DNA of 28,748 nt, from contig DATGRE010000170.1 of NCBI GenBank assembly GCA_035303885.1, positions 1 to 28,748 of the forward strand. The letters are read 5' to 3'. The DNA comes from Zeimonas sp035303885. GTDB taxonomy: Bacteria > Pseudomonadota > Gammaproteobacteria > Burkholderiales > Burkholderiaceae_E. Of this stretch, positions 8,670 through 15,370 are shown piece after piece. Under the pieces are notes generated by a model. That model was not told the origin of the DNA and ran no database searches. It saw only the letters and a list, made by a program, of their open reading frames with translations. The position numbers and the translations under genes were made by a program. How positions within the stretch are numbered: position 1 is the first letter of the stretch; every line of letters starts with the position of its first letter.

Positions 8670-9440
8670 CTAGCGCGTGCCGACACGCCCTCCACCGTCG
8701 ACGCTGATCGTCGTGGCGTTCAGATACGGGTTCTCGACGATGTGCCGGACCAGCGAGGCGAACTCCGGCGGCTGCCCCATCCGCCGCGGGAACAGCACCA
8801 TGTTGTCGATGAGGTTCTGCGAGACCTTGGGCGGCATCGCCGCCGACATGCCGGTCTCGAACAGCCCCGGTGCGATCGACACCACGCGGATGCCGTGCTC
8901 GGCGAGATCGCGTGCGATCGGCAGCGTCATGCCGATGACCGCCGCCTTGCTCGCGCTGTAGGCGGCCTGGCCCATCTGCCCCTGCCATGCGGCGCCCGAT
9001 GCGGTGTTGACGATCACCCCGCGTTCACCGCCTTCGTCCGGATCGTTGCGCGTCATCGCGAGCGCGGCGTGCCGGATCGCGTGGAAGCTTCCGCTCAGGT
9101 TCACGGCGAGGACCTTGTCCCAGAGATCGACGGGAAACGGCTGCCCGCGCGAGATCGTCTTGCTCGGCCCGAGAATGCCTGCGCAATTGACGAGGACGTG
9201 CACGGCGCCTTCGACCTCGAGCGCACGCCCCACGGCGGCCTCGATCGCCTTCTCGTCGGAAACGTCGAGGACGAAGGCCCGCACGCCTTCGCCGAAGGGC
9301 TCCACCGCGCGCTCGAGCGCTTCGCCGTCGACGTCGGTCGCGACGACGCGCGCACCGGCCTCGTGCAGCATCGCGCAGGTGGCCAGACCGAGGCCCGAGG
9401 CCGCACCGGTCACGAACGCCACTTTCCCTTGCAACTGCAT
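8670..9440 (-). CDS. 3-hydroxyacyl-CoA dehydrogenase, short-chain (HSD17B10-like) type
   Basis: A 256-residue short-chain dehydrogenase/reductase. The NAD-binding motif TGAASGLG is at residues 11-18, NCAG at 85-88, and the catalytic set is Asn114, Ser148, Tyr161 and Lys165 (YSASK). Long stretches match the pattern of mitochondrial HSD17B10/type II 3-hydroxyacyl-CoA dehydrogenase: GGERGVIVNTAS, GQAAYSASK, GMTLPIARDLA, IAPGLF and ENPYLN. The family oxidises 3-hydroxy-2-methylacyl-CoA and similar thioesters with NAD+. Position directly after the thiolase fits the third step of a beta-oxidation cycle. ATG at 9440 has GGAGG 5 nt upstream. Assignment to a hydroxyacyl-CoA rather than a hydroxysteroid substrate is inference from context. 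Confidence 0.92.
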   Translation of the reverse strand: MQLQGKVAFVTGAASGLGLATCAMLHEAGARVVATDVDGEALERAVEPFGEGVRAFVLDVSDEKAIEAAVGRALEVEGAVHVLVNCAGILGPSKTISRGQPFPVDLWDKVLAVNLSGSFHAIRHAALAMTRNDPDEGGERGVIVNTASGAAWQGQMGQAAYSASKAAVIGMTLPIARDLAEHGIRVVSIAPGLFETGMSAAMPPKVSQNLIDNMVLFPRRMGQPPEFASLVRHIVENPYLNATTISVDGGGRVGTR

Positions 9441-9466
9441 TCGTTCCTCCGATCGGATCGGCCCGC

Positions 9467-10705
9467 TCAGCGGCCGAGAATGGTGATGCAGGCGACCGCC
9501 TCTTCGATTCCCTGCAGGCCGCCGCCGTTCTCGGCGAGCGCGATGCGGGCGCCCTCGACCTGCCGCGCCCCGGCTTCGCCGCGCAGCTGCGCGACGAGCT
9601 CGTGGATCTGGCCGAGGCCGGTCGCGCCGACCGGATGCCCCTTGGATTCCAGCCCGCCCGACGGGTTCACCGGAATGCGTCCGCCGATCGTCGTGTCGCC
9701 CCGCTCCGAGACGGGACCGCCTTCGCCGAAATCGCAGAAGCCGAGGTTCTCGATCTGGATGATCTCGCCCATCGCCGTGGCGTCGTGCACCTCGGCGACC
9801 GAGACGTCGGCCGGTCCGACGCCGGCCTGCTCGTAGGCGCGACGCGCGGCGAGCGCGGTGCAATGGCTGCGGTAGTCCGACTCGTCGCGATCCGACCCCG
9901 TCTGCACGACGCTCGCCAGGATCCGGATCGCGCGCGATCGATCGACGCCGAGCCGGCTCAGTCCGGCCTTCGTGCACAGCACGGCCGCGGCCGCGCCGTC
10001 GGAGATCGGCGAGCACATCGGCAGCGTCAGCGGATACGTGATCGGCGGCGCGGCGAGGATCTCGTCGATCGTGTACGCATTGCGGTACTGCGACAGCGGG
10101 TTGTGCACCGAGTGCCCGTGGTTCTTCGCGGCCACGGCGGCCAGCTGCCGCTGCGTGGTACCGAAGCGCTTCATGTGCGCGCGCGAGAAGGCCGCGTAGA
10201 CATCCATGAAGACGCTGTAGGGCTTCGGAGAGGTCGACCCCGGCGGCACCTCCACCCCTTCACCCAGCTTCAGCAGGCGCTCGCGGATCTTCTCCGCCTC
10301 GTGCACGTCCCAGGCGCTGTCGAACACCGAGAACATCCGGTCGCGGTCCAGCGAGTACATCTTCTCCGCCCCGACGGCGAGAACGACGTCGCCGGCGCCC
10401 GCACGCAGATGCGTGCACGCCAGGGCGAAGGCCGAGGAACCGCTCGCGCAGGCGTTCTCCACGTTCACCACGCCGATCCCGCCGATGCCCATCGAGCGCA
10501 GCGCGACCTGTCCCCGGATCATGTGCTGGCCTTCCATGTGGCCCTGCGAGGCGTTCGCGAAGAACGCGGCCTGCAGCGCCGAGCTCTCCGCACCCGCGTC
10601 CTTCAGCGCCGCCTCGACGGCCTGGCGCACCAGGGACTTCATGTCGACGTCCAGATGGCGCCCGAACGGCGTCATGCCGGTGCCGACCACGTAGATTTCG
10701 GTCAT
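9467..10705 (-). CDS. Thiolase, SCPx/lipid-transfer type
   Basis: A 412-residue thiolase-superfamily protein, first gene of the nine-gene operon. The nucleophile is Cys86 in NACASGSSA. The catalytic histidines are His307 (VAEVHDAT) and His357 (SKGHPVGATG). The C-terminal CxG cysteine of classic thiolases is replaced by Asn393 (AENGGG), which is the rule in SCP2/SCPx-type thiolases that act on branched or bulky 3-ketoacyl-CoA. It should cleave the 3-ketoacyl-CoA made by the adjacent dehydrogenase. ATG at 10705 begins MTEIYVVGTGMTPFG, the expected first strand. The upstream promoter (10757-10784) overlaps a palindrome. It ends 26 bp before the SDR gene. Confidence 0.92.
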   Translation of the reverse strand: MTEIYVVGTGMTPFGRHLDVDMKSLVRQAVEAALKDAGAESSALQAAFFANASQGHMEGQHMIRGQVALRSMGIGGIGVVNVENACASGSSAFALACTHLRAGAGDVVLAVGAEKMYSLDRDRMFSVFDSAWDVHEAEKIRERLLKLGEGVEVPPGSTSPKPYSVFMDVYAAFSRAHMKRFGTTQRQLAAVAAKNHGHSVHNPLSQYRNAYTIDEILAAPPITYPLTLPMCSPISDGAAAAVLCTKAGLSRLGVDRSRAIRILASVVQTGSDRDESDYRSHCTALAARRAYEQAGVGPADVSVAEVHDATAMGEIIQIENLGFCDFGEGGPVSERGDTTIGGRIPVNPSGGLESKGHPVGATGLGQIHELVAQLRGEAGARQVEGARIALAENGGGLQGIEEAVACITILGR

Positions 10706-10756
10706 GCATCCTTCTCCCGGGCCGGGACGTCGGCGGGACGTCGCGTGGCCGATTCG

Positions 10757-10784
10757 ATACTAACTGGTTTTACCCTTCGGTCAA
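10757..10784 (-). promoter_or_regulatory. Sigma70-like promoter of the thiolase-transporter operon
   Basis: On the minus strand, TTGACC (10779-10784) is followed by a 16-bp spacer and TAGTAT (10757-10762). The boxes lie about 50 bp ahead of the thiolase ATG. This is the only convincing promoter I see for the nine genes down to position 883. Its -35 box coincides with one arm of the operator palindrome at 10769-10784, so a bound repressor would block polymerase. Confidence 0.6.
10769..10784. promoter_or_regulatory. Putative operator (palindrome, site A)
   Basis: The 16-mer TTTACCCTTCGGTCAA is an inverted repeat (TTTACC-N4-GGTCAA, one mismatch). It belongs to the same motif family as sites near 11.98, 16.64 and 18.98 kb. 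It covers the -35 box and part of the spacer of the thiolase promoter. Size and symmetry fit a TetR-family dimer. The regulator is inferred. Confidence 0.6.
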
Positions 10785-10802
10785 TACCCCGCCCCTGGGG
10801 TA
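10785..10802. repeat. Perfect 6-bp inverted repeat beside operator A
   Basis: TACCCC (10785-10790) and GGGGTA (10797-10802) form a perfect inverted repeat with a 6-nt centre. It abuts the operator and lies just upstream of the thiolase -35 box, between the racemase stop and the promoter. It could be a weak 3' hairpin for the racemase transcript (no T-tract follows) or a second protein-binding site. Confidence 0.35.
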
Positions 10803-10830
10803 ATCCGCTGTTCGTCACGACCGCTGTCCG

Positions 10831-11922
10831 TCACGACGGATCCGACCGACCCTGCGCCGAAGGCAGATCGAAGAAGCGCAGGCCGCGCGCAGCCTCGACA
10901 CGGCCGTCGCCGGAGACGTCGAAGAGACCGCGCGCGCGGTTGTGCGGATGCGCCGCCGCTTCGCCGAGCGTCAGCACGGGTGCGTAGCACGCATCGGTTC
11001 CCTCGAGCAGCGCGTTCCAGTGCTCCAGGGGCCTCGAAGCGAAGAGCTCGCGCATCCGCTTCTTCAGCGCCGGCCATTCGTCGCGGTCCCATTGACGCGC
11101 CGGATCGACGTCGTCGAAGCCGATCCGCTGCAGCAGCTCGCGGTAGAACTGCGGCTCGATCGCACCGACCGAAAGATGGCGCCCGTCGGCGCAGGCGTAG
11201 GTGTCGTAGAACGGAGAGTCGTGGAAGACGCTCGGGCGGTTCCCTTCGATCTCGCCGGTCGCCCGCAGCAGCAGGACCAGCGGCGAGAGCATCGCCAGTG
11301 CATCGACGATCGCGGCGTCGACGACGCTGCCGCGTCCTTCGCGCTGTGCGCGATGCAGCGCGCAGGCGATGCCGCACACCATGGCGAGCGCCCCGACCGC
11401 GTCGCCGACGACGGTGGGCGGCGTTCGCGGCGCCTGTCCGGCCGGAGCCGCGAGCGACAGCAGTCCGCTGAGCGCGATGTAGTTGAGGTCGTGGCCGGCC
11501 GCGCGGGAAAGCGGCCCGTCCTGCCCCCAGCCGGTCATCCTCGCGTAGACGAGGCGCGGGTTGACCTCGGCGCACGCCTGCGGTCCGAGGCCGAGGCGCT
11601 CCATCACGCCCGGCCGGTATCCCTCGATCAGCACGTCGGCGGCGGCGACGAGCTCGCGCGCACGCGCGACGCCGTCCGGCGCCTTCAGGTCGATCTCGAC
11701 GATGCGCTTGCCCCTCAGCAGCGCGCCGTCGCGCGGCGCGGTCATCTCCGGCGGCAGTCCGCTCTTCGTCGGACGCGCGACGAGCGTCACGTCGGCGCCG
11801 AGATCCGACAGCATGCGGCCGCCGAGCGGGCCCGGACCGATCGCCTCGAACTCGACGACACGGACGCCCTGCAAGGGTGCGCAGCCCGCGTGGCCGGCAC
11901 CGGACTTCGATTCCGGATTCAC
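10831..11922 (-). CDS. Alpha-methylacyl-CoA racemase-like CaiB/BaiF (family III) protein
   Basis: A 363-residue member of the class III CoA-transferase fold. The N-terminal Rossmann part has VRVVEFEAIGPGPLGGRMLSDLGADV (in two blocks, residues 20-45). The racemase pair is visible: His144 in GHDLNY and Asp174 in GDAVGA, 30 residues apart, as in the His126/Asp156 pair of the mycobacterial enzyme. The GHDxNY motif favours alpha-methylacyl-CoA racemase over a formyl- or carnitine-CoA transferase. Such enzymes invert the 2-methyl stereocentre so that an S-specific acyl-CoA dehydrogenase can act. The gene has its own promoter, overlapped by operator B, and lies upstream of the thiolase operon in the same orientation. 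ATG at 11922 has a GGAGG-type ribosome-binding site. Confidence 0.88.
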   Translation of the reverse strand: MNPESKSGAGHAGCAPLQGVRVVEFEAIGPGPLGGRMLSDLGADVTLVARPTKSGLPPEMTAPRDGALLRGKRIVEIDLKAPDGVARARELVAAADVLIEGYRPGVMERLGLGPQACAEVNPRLVYARMTGWGQDGPLSRAAGHDLNYIALSGLLSLAAPAGQAPRTPPTVVGDAVGALAMVCGIACALHRAQREGRGSVVDAAIVDALAMLSPLVLLLRATGEIEGNRPSVFHDSPFYDTYACADGRHLSVGAIEPQFYRELLQRIGFDDVDPARQWDRDEWPALKKRMRELFASRPLEHWNALLEGTDACYAPVLTLGEAAAHPHNRARGLFDVSGDGRVEAARGLRFFDLPSAQGRSDPS

Positions 11923-11956
11923 TCCGCCCTCCTACAATTCTTCGACGGTTTCGGGC

Positions 11957-11986
11957 ATCATAGCAGCCGTTTTACCGTTGAGTAAA
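11957..11986 (-). promoter_or_regulatory. Sigma70-like promoter of the racemase gene
   Basis: Reading the minus strand, TTTACT (11981-11986) is separated by 18 bp from TATGAT (11957-11962), which matches the -10 consensus at 5 of 6 positions. The start codon follows about 35 bp downstream. The -35 box is the outer arm of the palindrome at 11971-11986. I see no equally good plus-strand promoter for the divergent hydratase gene in this 118-bp intergenic region. Confidence 0.55.
11971..11986. promoter_or_regulatory. Putative operator (palindrome, site B)
   Basis: TTTACCGTTGAGTAAA is the cleanest copy of the local motif: TTTAC and GTAAA separated by 6 bp. It sits in the intergenic region shared by the racemase gene (minus) and the hydratase gene (plus), so one bound dimer could control both. 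It overlaps the racemase -35 box and spacer. Confidence 0.65.
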
Positions 11987-12040
11987 TGACTAAGCGCTCG
12001 GGTCGAATCCCTGGCGCGCCTCAGGAGAGGAAGGAAGCGA

Positions 12041-12823
12041 ATGAACGACGTGCTCACCGCGGTGCGCGACGGCGCCCTGTGGATCACGCTGAACCGCCCG
12101 GATGCGATGAATGCGCTGACGCCGGACGTGCTCTCGGGGATCAACGCCGCGCTCGACGACGCGCAGGCGGACGCAGCCGTGCGCGCCGTGGTGCTGACGG
12201 GCAGCGGTCGCGCGTTCTGCGCGGGCGCGGACCTGAAATACGTGCGCGCGCAGTCGGACGAAGGCGCGGGCGCGACCGACCGCTTCCTTCGTCGGGTGCT
12301 CGACACGATGAACCGCCTCGAGCACTTCCCGATGCCCGTGATCGCCGCAGTCAACGGACTCGCGCTCGCCGGCGGCCTCGAGCTCGTGCTGTGCTGCGAC
12401 CTCGTCGTCGCGGCCCGCTCGGCAAGGCTCGGCGACGCGCACGCCAACTACGGGCTGCTGCCGGGCGGCGGTGCATCGGTGCGCCTGCCGCGAAAGATCG
12501 GACCGACCCGGGCGAAGTACCTGCTCTTCACCGGCGAGTTCGTCCCCGCCGAGGAGCTGGTCGCCGCCGGGCTCGTCAACCTCGTCGTCGACGACGAGCA
12601 GCTCGCTGCCGCCACCGGATCGCTCGCGTCGCGAATCGCCTCGAAGAGCCCGGTAGGCCTGCGTCGGATGAAGCAGCTGGTGAGCGACGGCCTGCAGCAG
12701 CCGGTCGAGACGGCGTTGCGCCTGGAGCTGCTCGCCTGCGAGGCGCATGCCAACAGCGAGGACATGAAGGAAGGGCTCGCGGCCTTCGCCGCCAAGCGCA
12801 AGCCCGTGTTCACCGGACGCTGA
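12041..12823 (+). CDS. Enoyl-CoA hydratase/isomerase family protein
   Basis: A 260-residue crotonase-family protein, probably the hydratase of this beta-oxidation set. The first oxyanion/CoA segment is AFCAGADLKYV (58-68), and the second is NGLALAGGLELVLCCDL (105-121). The first catalytic glutamate is retained at Glu114. The second position (rat E164) aligns with His134 in GDAHANYGLLPGGG, so the acid/base pair is incomplete. This GDAHANYG form is one I associate with crotonase-family proteins of related bacteria, and the reaction may differ from simple hydration. The start is supported by a purine-rich AGGAGAGGAAGGA ribosome-binding site. It is the only plus-strand enzyme gene of the catabolic region and is divergent from the racemase gene across operator B. 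Confidence 0.9.
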   Translation: MNDVLTAVRDGALWITLNRPDAMNALTPDVLSGINAALDDAQADAAVRAVVLTGSGRAFCAGADLKYVRAQSDEGAGATDRFLRRVLDTMNRLEHFPMPVIAAVNGLALAGGLELVLCCDLVVAARSARLGDAHANYGLLPGGGASVRLPRKIGPTRAKYLLFTGEFVPAEELVAAGLVNLVVDDEQLAAATGSLASRIASKSPVGLRRMKQLVSDGLQQPVETALRLELLACEAHANSEDMKEGLAAFAAKRKPVFTGR

Positions 12824-12828
12824 ACGAC

Positions 12829-12896
12829 GAACGGGACCGGGAGCCGGCAAAAGGAGCGGGCCGAGGCCGAGCCCCCGCTCCGGTCGTATCCCGTTC
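12829..12896. terminator. Nested inverted repeats between convergent genes
   Basis: The 79-bp gap between the convergent hydratase and AMP-binding genes is almost wholly symmetric. Outer arms are GAACGGGA (12829-12836) and TCCCGTTC (12889-12896); inner arms are GGAGCGGG (12853-12860) and CCCGCTCC (12874-12881). It is a likely bidirectional terminator or transcript-end structure, again without a clear T-tract. Confidence 0.55.
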
Positions 12897-12902
12897 CTGC
12901 CG

Positions 12903-14417
12903 CTAGTGCCGCGCGGCCGCATGCGCCGCCTTCACCGCGGCGCGATCGATCGCCTGCGCGGCGGTGCGCGGCAGCGACGCGACGAAGACGATGTGCTTCG
13001 GTCGCTTGTATCGCGCGATCCGTTCGGCCACGAACGCGATCACCTCTTCCTCCGACGGAACCCTCGCCTCGCGCGCCACGCAGACCGCCATCACGGCTTC
13101 ACCCCACTGCGCGTCGGGCACGCCGAAGACGACCGCCTCGGCGATGTCGGGATGCTCGCGCAGGCAGCGCTCCACCTCGGCCGGATAGACGTTCTCGCCG
13201 CCCGGCTTGATCAGCTCCTTCGCCGGAGAACGGCCGATGTACCAGAGATAGCCGTCGGCATCGAGGCGTCCGAGGTCGCCCGTGAAGTGCCAGCCGCCCC
13301 GGAAGCTCGGCTGCTGCGCGTCGGGAACGCCCCAGTAGCCGCGAAAGACCATCGGACCGCGCACGGCGATCTCGCCCTCGCTCCCCGGCGGAAGCGGCCG
13401 ATCCTCGTCGTCGAGGATCGCGATTTCGTTGACGGCGATGGGACACCCGGCGCTGCCCGGCCGCTCGTCGAAAGGCGCCATCGAGATGATCCCGGAGGTC
13501 TCCGTCTGTCCGTACCCGACCCAGAACCGCGCGCCCGCGCAGACGCCCTGGAACCGCTCGATCGTCTCCGGCGCATCGATTCCGGTGACGATGCGCAGCG
13601 AAGGAAGCGATTCGCCTCGGGCCGCGCATGCATCGACGAGCCCGGCGAGCATCGGTGGAAAGCTGCCGAGCACGCTGCCGCGCTCGCGCGCGATCACGTC
13701 CACGAGCGCGCCGGGATCGAAGCCGCGAATCAGCACCGTCGCACCGCCTGCGTGCTGCACCGCGAGCAGCAGGCCGATACCCGCGAGATGGAACAGCGGC
13801 AGCACGCCGACGTGCACGTCCGCCGGCGTCAATCGCCACGCGCTCGCGGCGTGAACGGCGGCGCCGAGCAGCCCCCGATGCGTGAGAACCGCCCCTCGGG
13901 CGCGACCGCTCACGGCGGCGGTATGGATGACGAGCAGACCGGCGCCGGCGTCGACGGGACGCGCCGGCGCGATCGGGTCCGCGTCGTACAGCGCGCGCAT
14001 CGAGGCGCGCGTCGCATCGGCTTCGCCGGTCGTGTAGCCCGTGCAGCCGGGGGGCAGCGACGCCGGCAGCAGCGAAGCCAGTCCGGGCTCGACGACGACG
14101 ACTTTCGGCGAGGTGTCGCGCAGCACGTGCTCGACCTCCTCCACGGAGAGCCGCGCATTGACGGGTACGACCATCGCGCCGAGGCTCGCGGCCGCGCCGA
14201 GCAGCTCGACGAACGTCATTCCGTTCGACAGCAGCACCGCGATGCGATCGCCGGCGCCGACGCCGATGCGGGCGAGCCCTCCCGCGAGTCGCGCCACGCA
14301 TTTCGCATGCTCGGCGTGCGTGCGACGCTCGTCGCCGTCGATGAAGGCGATCCGTTCCCCGTGCAACGAAGCGTTGCGACGGATGACGTCGTGATAGCTG
14401 AGGCTTTCCGGATTCAT
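12903..14417 (-). CDS. AMP-binding acyl-CoA ligase homologue with degenerate active site
   Basis: A 504-residue class I adenylate-forming protein. Most core motifs are present: YGQTETSG (A5), HFTGDLGRLDADGYLWYIGR (A7/A8) and GGENVYPAEVE. Two key motifs are altered. The P-loop that normally reads TSGTTGxPKG is TAAVSGRARG at 166-175. In the C-terminal A10 motif LPRTxxGK, the sequence is LPRTAAQA at 482-489, so the catalytic lysine is Ala489. Loss of that lysine usually abolishes adenylation, so normal ligase activity is doubtful. Thioester-forming half-activity, binding or a regulatory role are alternatives. The ATG at 14417 overlaps the upstream hydrolase stop as ATGA and has a GAGGGA ribosome-binding site. 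It is last in its series and converges with the hydratase gene. Confidence 0.9.
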   Translation of the reverse strand: MNPESLSYHDVIRRNASLHGERIAFIDGDERRTHAEHAKCVARLAGGLARIGVGAGDRIAVLLSNGMTFVELLGAAASLGAMVVPVNARLSVEEVEHVLRDTSPKVVVVEPGLASLLPASLPPGCTGYTTGEADATRASMRALYDADPIAPARPVDAGAGLLVIHTAAVSGRARGAVLTHRGLLGAAVHAASAWRLTPADVHVGVLPLFHLAGIGLLLAVQHAGGATVLIRGFDPGALVDVIARERGSVLGSFPPMLAGLVDACAARGESLPSLRIVTGIDAPETIERFQGVCAGARFWVGYGQTETSGIISMAPFDERPGSAGCPIAVNEIAILDDEDRPLPPGSEGEIAVRGPMVFRGYWGVPDAQQPSFRGGWHFTGDLGRLDADGYLWYIGRSPAKELIKPGGENVYPAEVERCLREHPDIAEAVVFGVPDAQWGEAVMAVCVAREARVPSEEEVIAFVAERIARYKRPKHIVFVASLPRTAAQAIDRAAVKAAHAAARH

Positions 14418-15304
14418 CGATCCCTCGTGCGAACGTTCGCATCCGCCGGCGACCCCGGTGGCGCGACCTCGTCCAGGAATGCGATCACCGCGTCGGTGAA
14501 CGCGTCGTTGGCATCGCCTGCAACCATGTGTCCCGCCCCTTCGAGGTCGACCCAACGGGCGGCAGGGACGACGCGCAGGAGCTCGCGTGCACCGTCGCGG
14601 CTGACGACGTCGCTTTGCATCCCCCGCACGAGCAGCGTCGGTCCGTGCCAGTCGCCCAATGCGCGCTCGAACAGGCTCGCATCGCGACGCTGTGCGTCAT
14701 GGGCCGGCTCGAGCAGTCGCGGATCCCAGTGCCACGTCCAGCGGCCCGAAGGCAGCCGCCGCAGGTTCTTGCGCAGGCCCTCGCGCGCGCCGTCGAACGG
14801 ACGACCCCGGTACCGGGCGATGTGAAGTGCGGCTTCGTCCAGGCTCGCGAAGCCTTCCGGGTGCGAGGACATGAATCGCAGCACGCGTTCGACGCCGTCG
14901 CGCTCGGTGCGGGGCGCGACGTCGACGAGAACGAGGGCATCGAATCGCAGCGGAGGAGCCAGCAGAAGCGAGCCCATCGCGCTGAGGCCGCCGAGCGAGG
15001 CACCGACGACCGCCAGGGGACGCGGCAGCGTCCGGGCGACGGCCGCGATCTCGGCGGCCATCGCAAGCACCGAGTAGTCACCGCTGTCGATCCACGCGCT
15101 CTCGCCATGACCGGGCAGGTCGAGCGCGACTGCGTGCCAGCCCGCGGCGCCCAGCCTTCGCGCCGCATCGCCCCACGCGTGGCGTGTCTGGCCGCCGCCG
15201 TGCAGCAGCAGGACCGACGGTGCGAGGTCGGGGCCGTAGACGTCGGCGGCGAGAACCGGGCACGCCTTCCCCGTGAAGCGTACCGTGTGGGATTCCATGC
15301 TCAT
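14414..15304 (-). CDS. Alpha/beta hydrolase
   Basis: A 296-residue alpha/beta-hydrolase-fold protein without a signal peptide. The oxyanion strand is VLLLHGGGQTRHAW (31-44), the nucleophile elbow is GASLGG with Ser103, an acid candidate lies in the MQSDVVSRDG segment, and the base is the His of LEGAGHMVAG near the C-terminus. Within a beta-oxidation cluster it could be an acyl-CoA thioesterase, an esterase that frees the acid substrate, or a ring-opening hydrolase; the sequence does not decide. ATG at 15304 or the in-frame ATG two codons later (15298) can start it. It overlaps the downstream AMP-binding gene by ATGA, so the two are coupled and probably work on the same compound. Confidence 0.88.
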   Translation of the reverse strand: MSMESHTVRFTGKACPVLAADVYGPDLAPSVLLLHGGGQTRHAWGDAARRLGAAGWHAVALDLPGHGESAWIDSGDYSVLAMAAEIAAVARTLPRPLAVVGASLGGLSAMGSLLLAPPLRFDALVLVDVAPRTERDGVERVLRFMSSHPEGFASLDEAALHIARYRGRPFDGAREGLRKNLRRLPSGRWTWHWDPRLLEPAHDAQRRDASLFERALGDWHGPTLLVRGMQSDVVSRDGARELLRVVPAARWVDLEGAGHMVAGDANDAFTDAVIAFLDEVAPPGSPADANVRTRDR

Positions 15305-15317
15305 GCCGCCTCGTACC

Positions 15318-15339
15318 GGCCGCCGCGGCGACCGCGGCC
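15318..15339. repeat. GC-rich inverted repeat between acyl-CoA dehydrogenase and hydrolase genes
   Basis: GGCCGC (15318-15323) and GCGGCC (15334-15339) form a 6-bp inverted repeat in the 66-bp gap. It could be an attenuating or mRNA-stabilising hairpin between two cotranscribed genes. It lacks a T-tract, so it is not called a terminator. Confidence 0.3.
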
Positions 15340-15370
15340 ATCCAAGACGCCCGCCATCCGGAATCGCCGC

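Noticed and set aside
10813..10837. Direct repeat CGTCACGAC at the racemase stop codon
   Set aside because: Two 9-bp copies, one partly coding; no symmetry or promoter association, so probably incidental.
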